A stretch of 64,000 bases of DNA. Source: Hymenobacter psychrophilus. GTDB taxonomy: Bacteria; Bacteroidota; Bacteroidia; Cytophagales; Hymenobacteraceae. The translations under genes and the position numbers were made by a program. The notes below the pieces were generated by a model. It was not told where the DNA came from, searched no databases, and worked only from the letters and a program-made list of their open reading frames with translations. How positions within the stretch are numbered: the first letter of the stretch is position 1; each line of letters begins with the position of its first letter. The stretch lies in the NCBI RefSeq assembly GCF_900107135.1, contig NZ_FNOV01000004.1:62001-126000 (forward strand), given 5' to 3'. This document shows positions 57,447 through 64,000 of the stretch, piece after piece.

Positions 57447-58022
57447 CTATTCGGCAGCGGCTTCGGTGGTTTCTTCGGTCGAAGCAGCAGCTTCGGTCGT
57501 TTCGCCTTCGGCTTCCGCAGCAACTTCCTCAGCTACGGGAGCTGGGGCGTTGGCGGCATCGATGGCGGCCTGCTTGGCGCGTTGAGCTTCCGAACGGGCT
57601 TCCTTTACCTTGGTTTCGGCGGCCAGACGCTGCTGACGAGCCTCATCCTTGGCGGTGCCGAGGACGGTGCGCTTGCCTTCGATCTTGGAGTCCTTGTCTT
57701 CCTTCCAGTCAGTGTAGCGCTGGTCGGCAGTTTCCTGCGAAATAGCGCCTTTGATAACACCCAACTGCAGGTGCTTGCGGTAAAGCACACCCCGGTACGA
57801 GAGCATGGCCCGTACGGTATCGGTGGGCTGGGCACCTTTCATAATCCAGTCGAACGCCTTGTCGCCATCGAAGTTGATGGTGGCGGGATTGGTCTGGGGG
57901 TTGTAGGTACCGATTTTCTCGATGAAGCGACCATCACGCGGAGCGCGCGAGTCAGCAATAACGATGTCGAACATTGCGGCCTTCTTGCGGCCGCGGCGGG
58001 CGAGGCGGATTTTAACTGCCAT
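57447..58022 (-). CDS. rpsP: 30S ribosomal protein S16 with acidic tail
   Basis: The 191-residue protein opens with the conserved VKIRLARRGRKKAAMFDIVI. RDGRFIEKIGTYNPQTNP and AFDWIMKGAQPTDTVRAMLS follow. From about residue 110 it carries a long Lys/Glu/Ala-rich tail ending in repeated EETTEAAAE-like units, far beyond the roughly 80-residue E. coli S16; extended tails are usual in Bacteroidota. It heads the rpsP-rimM-trmD-rplS set. A TACCTTTG box at 58075-58082 lies 52 bases upstream. Confidence 0.96.
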   Translation of the reverse strand: MAVKIRLARRGRKKAAMFDIVIADSRAPRDGRFIEKIGTYNPQTNPATINFDGDKAFDWIMKGAQPTDTVRAMLSYRGVLYRKHLQLGVIKGAISQETADQRYTDWKEDKDSKIEGKRTVLGTAKDEARQQRLAAETKVKEARSEAQRAKQAAIDAANAPAPVAEEVAAEAEGETTEAAASTEETTEAAAE

Positions 58023-58074
58023 AAACCGGTTGGGTTAAGCGACGCATCCCGTGCGTCTGGTTGAAAATGAGGTG

Positions 58075-58082
58075 CAAAGGTA
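58075..58082 (-). promoter_or_regulatory. Putative -7 element TACCTTTG for rpsP
   Basis: TACCTTTG on the minus strand, about 50 bases before the rpsP ATG, is the likely main promoter of the ribosomal set. Confidence 0.5.
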
Positions 58083-58161
58083 CTCACATATTGCGCGGAT
58101 TAAAAGGATTGCCCGGATTCAAATCTGCTCCTTTTGCCTTTGCTTAGGTTGGAATCAATAA

Positions 58162-58193
58162 AAAAGGGTTTCCCCACGCGGAGAAACCCTTTT
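58162..58193 (-). terminator. Intrinsic terminator of the desaturase gene
   Basis: Stem AAAAGGGTTTC/GAAACCCTTTT with a 10-base loop; read on the minus strand the right arm is followed by a T run. It begins 24 bases after the desaturase stop. Confidence 0.8.
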
Positions 58194-58216
58194 CAATACC
58201 GTAAGTATCCAGCCGA

Positions 58217-58972
58217 TTAAGCGGCCATTTGCACGTCTTCCTGCCACTTGCGTTTGATTTTCACCACTTTGACTTTATCAAGCGCCCAGATGAAGGCGTA
58301 GGTAGGGTCAAGCTCCCACTTCCGCACGGCAAAGTTGACGCGCATGGGCAGCTTGTGGTGGTTGTTCTGGAACAGTTCGCCAAACGCTAGAAAATCGAAG
58401 GGCAGGGTGTTCTTGGAGTGGTCGTGGTTGTCGAAGTTCTGATAGCCGTACTTGTGGCCGCCCCAGTTCACGATGGCGCCATGAATCGGGCCCATCAGGA
58501 AGTGCAGCGGCAGCAGCAGAAACTGCCACCAAGCAGTAGCGAAGTTTACATAGAACAGCACGTAAAATGTGCCCCAGGCCACGCGGGAGTACCATTTGTC
58601 GCCCAAGTTCTCGATGAGGCTCCACTCGGGATAGTCACCCTCGAACCGTTCGGCGGCGGCATAGTCACGGTTGAGCACGGCATTGTAGATGTTCTTGGTC
58701 TTCCACATCATCGTGAAAGCATTCGACGAGTACAGCGGCGAGTGCGGGTCCAACTCGGTATCGGAGTAGGCGTGGTGCATGCGGTGCAGCAACGCGTAGG
58801 CCCGCGGCGACAGGAAAGAGGAGCCCTGGCAGATGTAGGTGAACAGGAAGAAGAACTTCTCCCAGAACTTGTTCATCGTAAACATCTTATGCGCCGCATA
58901 GCGGTGCAGGTAGAAAGTCTGCGTGAACAGCGACAAATAATAGTGCGCAACGAAGAAAATGAGTATTGCCAT
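58217..58972 (-). CDS. Acyl-CoA / fatty acid desaturase (membrane)
   Basis: The 251-residue membrane enzyme has the histidine boxes of non-heme diiron desaturases: HRYAAHKMF, LHRMHHAYSD with HSPLYSSNAF, and NNHHKLPMRVNF. Hydrophobic spans are visible near residues 1-25 and 125-165. It would introduce a double bond into fatty acyl chains, so it probably helps adjust membrane fluidity. It is somewhat shorter than stearoyl-CoA desaturases (about 300), as is usual for this Bacteroidota subgroup. A TATTTTTG element lies about 100 bases upstream. Confidence 0.92.
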   Translation of the reverse strand: MAILIFFVAHYYLSLFTQTFYLHRYAAHKMFTMNKFWEKFFFLFTYICQGSSFLSPRAYALLHRMHHAYSDTELDPHSPLYSSNAFTMMWKTKNIYNAVLNRDYAAAERFEGDYPEWSLIENLGDKWYSRVAWGTFYVLFYVNFATAWWQFLLLPLHFLMGPIHGAIVNWGGHKYGYQNFDNHDHSKNTLPFDFLAFGELFQNNHHKLPMRVNFAVRKWELDPTYAFIWALDKVKVVKIKRKWQEDVQMAA

Positions 58973-59071
58973 GAAGAGGGCAGAAAGAGTGAGGAGGTCG
59001 AAGTCAGGGAGCCGCCGAAGCGTATGAGCAGCAAAGCGCGGAAATGCTATATAAGTTCAGCAGTTGTACCG

Positions 59072-59079
59072 CAAAAATA
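59072..59079 (-). promoter_or_regulatory. Putative -7 element TATTTTTG for the desaturase
   Basis: TATTTTTG on the minus strand matches TAnnTTTG about 100 bases before the desaturase ATG. Confidence 0.4.
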
Positions 59080-59180
59080 CGCTTACCCCCACCGCCAGTG
59101 CAATTTCCCTGCCTAAAAGGCCATAATGTTGTTGCGGTTGGCAAGGTTGGAAGGCACATGTGCCCGAAAACCAAGCCAAC

Positions 59181-59212
59181 ATTCTCCGCGAAGCGGAGTC
59201 GAAGAATGACGG
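59181..59212. repeat. Family 1 half-element
   Basis: ATTCTCCGCGAAGCGGAGTC followed by GAAGAATGAC contains the GAAGAATGAC signature of family 1 and a small CTCCGC/GCGGAG hairpin, but the matching partner arm is missing or short. Confidence 0.5.
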
Positions 59213-59234
59213 TCTTTCCGTTACCTGTCAGCGG

Positions 59235-59942
59235 CTAGCAATACGTCTCGGCAACCTTCCAGTGGGCAATGTCCGGTAGCGGCGCCACAATGCGCATATC
59301 TTCTTTCGTAACCGGGTGTTTAAACTGTAGCTCGCGAGCGTGCAGGGCAATGCTCACATCGGGCAGTGGGGCCAGAAAACCGTACTTCACGTCGCCGACG
59401 ATGGGCGTGCCCAGGCCGGTGCTCAACTGCACCCGAATCTGGTGAGGGCGTCCCGTGATGGGGTTTACCTGCACCAGATAGCGGTTGCCAGCTTCGCCCA
59501 GCACTTGGTAATCGAGGTCCGACTTCTGGCCTTGGCCGTGGCGCTCGGGGTAAGCTTTCGTGACGTTGCGAATGGGGTCCTTAACCAGCCAGTGGGTGAG
59601 GTGGCCTTCGATGGGAGCAGGGCATTTGCCGGTCAGGGCCCAATAGGTTTTGCTGATTTTGTTGTCGCGGAACAGCTCGTTCATGCGGCTCAGCGCCTTG
59701 CTGGTTTTGGCCAGCACCACCACGCCGCTTACCGGCCGGTCGAGGCGGTGCACCACGCCCACGAAGGCGGCGCCGGGCTTCTTGTACTTGAAGCGCAGGT
59801 ACTCCTCAGCCTTGTTGGAAAGGGGCTCGTCGCCGGTAGCGTCGCCCTGTACGAGCAGACCAGCGGGCTTGTTGATGATGAGCAGGTGGTTGTCTTCGAA
59901 CAGAATTTCTTTCTGCTCCGACCACAGGTTGGGACGGTTCAC
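59235..59942 (-). CDS. RluA family pseudouridine synthase
   Basis: The 235-residue RNA-modifying enzyme has the catalytic Asp in HRLDRPVSGVVVLAKTSKAL, an opening ILFEDNHLLIINKPAGLLVQ, and YLVQVNPITGRPHQIRVQLS near the end. No S4 domain is present. The target base cannot be named from sequence. The gene is flanked upstream by an AT-rich inverted repeat (59951-60057). Confidence 0.92.
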   Translation of the reverse strand: MNRPNLWSEQKEILFEDNHLLIINKPAGLLVQGDATGDEPLSNKAEEYLRFKYKKPGAAFVGVVHRLDRPVSGVVVLAKTSKALSRMNELFRDNKISKTYWALTGKCPAPIEGHLTHWLVKDPIRNVTKAYPERHGQGQKSDLDYQVLGEAGNRYLVQVNPITGRPHQIRVQLSTGLGTPIVGDVKYGFLAPLPDVSIALHARELQFKHPVTKEDMRIVAPLPDIAHWKVAETYC

Positions 59943-59950
59943 TCGGTGGT

Positions 59951-60057
59951 TAATTATGAATTATGGAATATGAATTTTGAATTGGAAGCGCATGACTCAA
60001 TTATTCGAGTGCACGCCAATCAATTGGCCAATTCATACTCCATAATTCAACAGTCAT
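59951..60057. repeat. AT-rich inverted repeat (AATTATGGAATATGAATT type)
   Basis: The left arm (TTAATTATGAATTATGGAAT and on) pairs with the right arm at about 60030-60062, with one short insertion. The core holds GCGCATGACTCAATTATTCG. It fills the space between panB and the pseudouridine synthase gene and is unlike the GC-rich repeat families. Confidence 0.65.
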
Positions 60058-60065
60058 AATTAAAA

Positions 60066-60881
60066 TCAATACGCTTCGTCCGCAGTAGGGAAGCCGCGGG
60101 CTTTTACGTCACTGATGTAGCGCTGCACGGCGTCGTGCATAGCGTCGCCGAGGTCGGCGTAGCGGCGCAGGAAACGCGGCTTGAACTCCTTGGTAATGCC
60201 CAGCATATCGTGCACGACCAGCACCTGCCCGTCTACGTCGGGGCCGGCACCGATGCCGATAACCGGAATGGTGAGCTGCTCGGCGACCTTCTTGGCCAGG
60301 CCCGATGGGATTTTCTCCAGCACGAGGGCAAAGCACCCGATTTCCTGCAAGAGCAGCGCATCCTCAATGAGTTTCTGAGCCTCCACTTCTTCCTTGGCCC
60401 GCACCGAGTACGTGCCAAATTTATAAATACTTTGCGGAGTAAGCCCCAGATGGCCCATTACCGGAATGCCAGCCGTCAGAATCCGGGTGATGCTATCCTT
60501 GATTTCGGCCCCGCCTTCGAGCTTAATACCGTGCCCGCCCGACTCCTTCATGATGCGGATGGCCGAGCGCAGGGCTTCCGACGAATTGCCCTGATAAGAG
60601 CCAAACGGCATATCCACCACCACAAAGGCCCGTTTCACGGCCCGCACCACGCTCTGGGCGTGGTAAATCATCTGGTCGAGCGTGATGGGCAGCGTGGTTT
60701 CGTGGCCGGCCATCACGTTGGAGGCCGAGTCGCCGACGAGTAGCACGTCGATGCCTGCACCGTCCAGAATCTGGGCCATCGAGAAGTCGTAGGCCGTGAG
60801 CATGGAAATTTTCTCGCCGCGCTCCTTCATGGCCAGCAACTGGTGCGTGGTCACGAGTTTCACTTCCTTGTGTTGGGACAT
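60066..60881 (-). CDS. panB: 3-methyl-2-oxobutanoate hydroxymethyltransferase
   Basis: The 271-residue enzyme makes ketopantoate, the first committed step to pantothenate and coenzyme A. Family blocks are [40 protein letters not shown] (the Mg ligand Asp), [20 protein letters not shown] and [20 protein letters not shown] with the catalytic Glu. It is monocistronic as far as can be seen: no panC neighbour lies in the window. Confidence 0.96.
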   Translation of the reverse strand: MSQHKEVKLVTTHQLLAMKERGEKISMLTAYDFSMAQILDGAGIDVLLVGDSASNVMAGHETTLPITLDQMIYHAQSVVRAVKRAFVVVDMPFGSYQGNSSEALRSAIRIMKESGGHGIKLEGGAEIKDSITRILTAGIPVMGHLGLTPQSIYKFGTYSVRAKEEVEAQKLIEDALLLQEIGCFALVLEKIPSGLAKKVAEQLTIPVIGIGAGPDVDGQVLVVHDMLGITKEFKPRFLRRYADLGDAMHDAVQRYISDVKARGFPTADEAY

Positions 60882-60885
60882 GTGT

Positions 60886-61116
60886 TTTAGCTGTTAGCTA
60901 GTAGCTGATGGCTGTCAGCTTCTGTTCGGTAGAATAATTTTCTCCTGGAAAGTCGCCCAAACCTCTCGTAACTGTGCATAAGGAGCTGGGAGCAAAGCAC
61001 AGGATTGCTTTGCCGGCTTTAGGCGACGCTCACCGGGGACGGAGAGCAACGCGGTGGGTCCTTTGGGGAAACCCGAACAAAGCTAATAGCTATTAGCTTA
61101 CAGCTGATAGCTAAGT
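60886..61116. repeat. AGCTATTAGC-type repeats flanking a 150-base unexplained insert
   Basis: TTTAGCTGTTAGCTAGTAGC followed by TGATGGCTGTCAGC (60886-60920) and the complementary AGCTAATAGCTATTAGCTTA followed by CAGCTGATAGCTAAG (61080-61114) enclose about 150 bases. The insert contains a GCAAAGCA/TGCTTTGC hairpin (60993-61013) and a GGGT/ACCC hairpin (61056-61074). It has no ORF and matches no RNA family I recognise. Confidence 0.55.
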
Positions 61117-61120
61117 ATAC

Positions 61121-64000
61121 CTACAGGTTGTTGAGGAAGGTGCGGTTGCGGCTCAGCTTGAGGCTTTGCAGCAGCGCCGATTTGGCAGCAATGGTAATAA
61201 AGTAGCCACGGGCCGGCCCGAAGGGTGTCCAGGTGCCGTTTATTTGCCAGCAGTGCAAGTCCTTGGTGAGGTCGAGGCGGGTGAAAGCAGGCGTTTTGTT
61301 CACAAAGTCGTAGTTGCTGCTGAAGCCGAAGCGCAGGGATTCAGTCAGTTTCACCGAGCCGTTCAGGTTGAGCGAGGCGGCCGTGTAAGGGCCCGGGCGC
61401 ACCCGGCCAAACCGCGCCGGTAGCGGCCCCTGGTTCTGGTAGGTAAGGCCAAAAGTGGTGTTCAGCTCCCAGGGAATCTCGAAGTTTACGTAGTCTTCGT
61501 AGGGGTTGAGCGGGGTAACGGCCCCAAGCTGCGGATCATTGAGCGGTGCGACGTCGCGCTTCACGGCCGATTTGCGGTTGCCCTGGCTGGGATTGAACTG
61601 GTAGCTCAGGTTTAGGCTGGCGCTGGTGAGGCGGGCCAGTCGCACCTTGGACTGTTGCCACAGATACTTATCGCGCAGCCGGCCCAGCGAATCCTGCTGG
61701 TAGGGGTTGAGGCTGCCGTTGATGAACACCGTGAGCTTGCGGGCCACCTCGGTATTGAACGAGAACGAAATTGGCTCCAGCTGAAACGTGTCGCGGCCCA
61801 AATCGTAGCCGCCCGAAAAGGTCAGGTCCCGAATCAGCGACACCTTGTTGAAGGGCGTGGTGCCGGTGGTGTCGTCGGAGTTGCGCACCTTCATTTCCAC
61901 CGAGTTCTGCAGCTGGAAAGACAGGCGCCGGTTGGAACGGTTGAGCGGTACGCCGTAGATGAAGTTGTTGAACTGCGGAAACGGCACGCCATCCCCATAC
62001 AGTGGGTTGGAGGAGTAGAGCTGGCCGGTAGCGGGGTCGCGCAGGTCGTCGAGTTTTACGTTCTGGAAAGCTGCCGAACCCGGCAACTTTCCGGGGGCGT
62101 AGCTGAAACCCACACTAGGCGTAACCTTGTGGCGCAACGCCTGAAACTTGTGGTTGCCCTTGCGGATAATAGTACCGTAAAACGACGTGTTCAGGTTGAT
62201 ATTGGCCGAGCCCGTAGGCAGACGGTTAAAGCTGACCACCGTATCGATGGCCACGGCCCGGGCTAATGGGTTGTAGCTGTATTCGAGCCGCTTGAAGTAC
62301 CACACCTCGTTGTAGGTAATGCCGGGGCTGATATTGATGTGCTTGACGGTGTAGCTGCCCAGCGTAATGTTGAAGTCGTGCTTCATGCCCGTCTGGGAGT
62401 TGCGTAGCAGCTGGCTTAGGTTGCCGAGCTTGATGGGCACAATGTAGGGCTCGCGCGAGCCGCCCAGCAGCGGAATGGATCCGCTATTGAGCAACCGGGC
62501 CGGTACATTGTTGGTCAGGCTGTTCTGGAACGTGAGGTTGTAGGAAAACGCCAGCTGCTCGTAGGCCTTGCGGGGCCGGATTTTCAGAATGTCGTACACG
62601 TATTGCCGGGCCAGGCCCACCGTCAGGTCGGGCAGGTTGGCCGTCATCGTGCCCAGCCGGGTATCCTGGGTTTGGCTGAGTTGCAGCGAGTAGTTGATGG
62701 GCGCGTTGCGCAGCTGCTTGGAGTAGGTGATGTTCGACTGAAAGGCCGCGCTCAGGTAGTTGCGCTGGTTGAACACGGCACTGCGCTGGTAGGCGCCGTT
62801 GCTCGACGTCAGGTTCACGCTGGCCGAAAACCGCCCGCCTCCTGGCTGCGGTACCGGCGTGTGCCGCCACGAAAGGAAGAACGAATTCTGGGAGCTGGGC
62901 GGCGTGTAAGTAGGGTTGGTGTTGGCGTCGGTGCTATTGAAGGTGCGCTCGATAGGGTTCGAATTGAAGCCGAACGAGAACAGTCCGTTGTACTTGTAAC
63001 GGGTGATGTACTGCATCTCGGCCGTGCCCCGCCAGCCGCCGAACCGGTCGCCATTGCCGGCGTAAATGTCGCCCGTCAGGCGCACACCAATGTGGTCGTT
63101 GGCGGCCCAGTAGTAGCCGCCGTTGCGCAGAAAGAAGCCCCGGTCGGCGGCCTGGCCGAAAGTAGGAATGATGAGACCCGAAGCCCGCTTGTTGGATTTA
63201 GGCGTGGGGAAGTAGCCAAACAGGAAGCCCAGCGGCGTCGGAATATCCCCGATAACCAAGTTGAAAGGCCCGGTGATAACCTGCTGCCCGGGGATGAGCT
63301 TCATCTTGGAAGCATTGATATAGAAGTGCGGGTGCTCGAGGTTGCAGGTGGTGTAGCTGCCGTGCAGGCCATTGATGTCGCCGTTGGGCTGGCGCTTGAT
63401 TTTTTCGGCATGAATGAAGCCCTCGCCCTGCTGGGTCACCACATCGGTAATGCGGCCGCGCTTGCTCTTGATGTTGTAGTCGATGCGGCCGGCCTGGTAG
63501 GTTTCGGCTCCCTGCGTGAACAGCGGCCGGTCCTGCATCTTGCCCGTCGAGTCGGCCACGCCCTCGGCCGTTACCAGGTTGCGCTCGTAATCCACCGTAA
63601 TCAGGGCTGCCTTCAGGTTCACGTCGCCGTAGGTTACATCGGCTTTATCGAAGAGAATGGCGCGTTTATTCTGCACCTCGAACCGGATGGAGTCCTTGGC
63701 CTTATAAAGCACGGTCGTCTCCACGGCACCCTTGCGGCCCACGCCCAGGCCCACCGAGTCGGGCGTGCCGCCTACCCGCAGGCCGGTGGTATCGGCGCGC
63801 ACGCGGCCGTCGGGCTTGGGCGGATTCACGATGGTAGGCAGCGGGCGCACATCGCCCTGCACGTTGGTGCTCGGCGACACTTGGGTGCCGGGCGCCGGGG
63901 TTGGCTGGGGCACCTGCTGGGCCGGCAGCGGCTGCTGGCGGGTAGGCGTCGGCGTTGTCTGGGCCCGGGCCGGAGCCGTCAGCAACCCCAGGCTCAGCAG
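61121..64000 (-). CDS. lptD: LPS-assembly protein LptD-like (OstA) outer-membrane protein, 5' end outside window
   Basis: About 960 codons are visible; the sequence at the right edge still reads as a signal peptide (LLSLGLLTAPARAQ), so the true start lies just beyond 64000. A Pro/Gln/Thr-rich spacer is followed by the OstA/LptA-like jelly-roll (about residues 95-290: AILFDKADVTYGDVNLKAAL, VDYERNLVTAEGVADSTGKM) and a long barrel with many Tyr/Asn-rich strands. The C-terminus is SRNRTFLNNL after AAKSALLQSLKL. In the known family this protein inserts lipopolysaccharide into the outer leaflet with an LptE lipoprotein; Bacteroidota versions are diverged. The TTG at 63985 is not the start. Confidence 0.82.
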   Translation of the reverse strand: MLSLGLLTAPARAQTTPTPTRQQPLPAQQVPQPTPAPGTQVSPSTNVQGDVRPLPTIVNPPKPDGRVRADTTGLRVGGTPDSVGLGVGRKGAVETTVLYKAKDSIRFEVQNKRAILFDKADVTYGDVNLKAALITVDYERNLVTAEGVADSTGKMQDRPLFTQGAETYQAGRIDYNIKSKRGRITDVVTQQGEGFIHAEKIKRQPNGDINGLHGSYTTCNLEHPHFYINASKMKLIPGQQVITGPFNLVIGDIPTPLGFLFGYFPTPKSNKRASGLIIPTFGQAADRGFFLRNGGYYWAANDHIGVRLTGDIYAGNGDRFGGWRGTAEMQYITRYKYNGLFSFGFNSNPIERTFNSTDANTNPTYTPPSSQNSFFLSWRHTPVPQPGGGRFSASVNLTSSNGAYQRSAVFNQRNYLSAAFQSNITYSKQLRNAPINYSLQLSQTQDTRLGTMTANLPDLTVGLARQYVYDILKIRPRKAYEQLAFSYNLTFQNSLTNNVPARLLNSGSIPLLGGSREPYIVPIKLGNLSQLLRNSQTGMKHDFNITLGSYTVKHINISPGITYNEVWYFKRLEYSYNPLARAVAIDTVVSFNRLPTGSANINLNTSFYGTIIRKGNHKFQALRHKVTPSVGFSYAPGKLPGSAAFQNVKLDDLRDPATGQLYSSNPLYGDGVPFPQFNNFIYGVPLNRSNRRLSFQLQNSVEMKVRNSDDTTGTTPFNKVSLIRDLTFSGGYDLGRDTFQLEPISFSFNTEVARKLTVFINGSLNPYQQDSLGRLRDKYLWQQSKVRLARLTSASLNLSYQFNPSQGNRKSAVKRDVAPLNDPQLGAVTPLNPYEDYVNFEIPWELNTTFGLTYQNQGPLPARFGRVRPGPYTAASLNLNGSVKLTESLRFGFSSNYDFVNKTPAFTRLDLTKDLHCWQINGTWTPFGPARGYFITIAAKSALLQSLKLSRNRTFLNNL

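Noticed and set aside
60930-61078. RNase P, SRP or tmRNA in the gap after panB
   Set aside because: I looked for the conserved GAGGAAAGUC, SRP tetraloop and tmRNA tag signals and did not find them on either strand.
1-64000. tRNA genes, CRISPR arrays, insertion sequences
   Set aside because: No T-loop signature, no regular short direct repeats and no transposase or integrase were seen; the palindromes found are not part of a recognisable insertion sequence.

Overview
The window is ordinary chromosome from a GC-rich member of the Bacteroidota (Cytophagales), most like Hymenobacter or a close relative. The case rests on five things seen together: a T9SS sorting-domain protein; OmpA with thrombospondin-3-type calcium repeats; Bacteroidota-type TAnnTTTG promoter elements, often within a few tens of bases of the start codon; a heme oxygenase-bacteriophytochrome operon; and many lipoproteins and outer-membrane barrels in a GC-rich, two-strand, densely packed layout. 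No tRNA, rRNA, CRISPR array, prophage or insertion sequence was recognised.

Layout. 1-5.6 kb: a lytic transglycosylase cut by the left edge, a small barrel protein and a large TonB-type outer-membrane protein. 5.7-7.8 kb: an O-methyltransferase behind an SRA-HNH endonuclease, next to a second, stand-alone SRA protein; this is the most defence-like spot. 7.9-17.4 kb: M16 peptidase, glycosyltransferase 9, aminopeptidase P, OmpA, lipoproteins, EVE protein. 17.5-18.8 kb: three related small lipoproteins in tandem. 19-22 kb: a PolX/PHP protein that appears to lack polymerase catalytic residues, and a second glycosyltransferase 9. 23-28.5 kb: a small conserved protein with OsmC, then a four-gene light-sensing operon (heme oxygenase, bacteriophytochrome kinase, response regulator, receiver-kinase hybrid). 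28.6-33.5 kb: seryl-tRNA synthetase, Rho with a roughly 300-residue disordered insert, and a secreted protein. 33.6-38.8 kb: T9SS cargo, DsbA-like protein, lipoprotein, UbiA prenyltransferase, methyltransferase and a membrane protein. 39.2-44.1 kb: a cluster of small membrane proteins around a winged-helix regulator, with matching palindromic operators upstream of two units. 44.3-50 kb: PBP1A, a membrane-anchored unknown, TIGR01777 epimerase, FolE-QueD. 50.3-55.4 kb: a secreted coiled-coil protein, a pyrophosphatase-like lipoprotein with a degraded active site, and an M1 peptidase with a barrel-like C-terminus. 55.5-58 kb: the classical rpsP-rimM-trmD-rplS set. 58-64 kb: desaturase, RluA-type synthase, PanB and an LptD-like protein cut by the right edge.

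The most striking non-coding feature is a dense set of intergenic inverted repeats in at least three sequence families. One family (TCATCCTGAGC-type arms) occurs about eight times, including a perfect 39-bp inverted repeat. A second (GGTGA-rich arms with a shared core) occurs three times, beside the SRA gene, the EVE gene and the winged-helix regulator. A third is AT-rich (AGCTATTAGCT-type). They often sit at 3' ends and in places supply stop codons or the last residues of genes.

No clear-cut new system is evident. The best candidates for something undescribed are the SRA/SRA-HNH pair, the operator-linked membrane cluster at 39-43.5 kb, the two degenerate enzymes (PolX and pyrophosphatase), and the repeat families.
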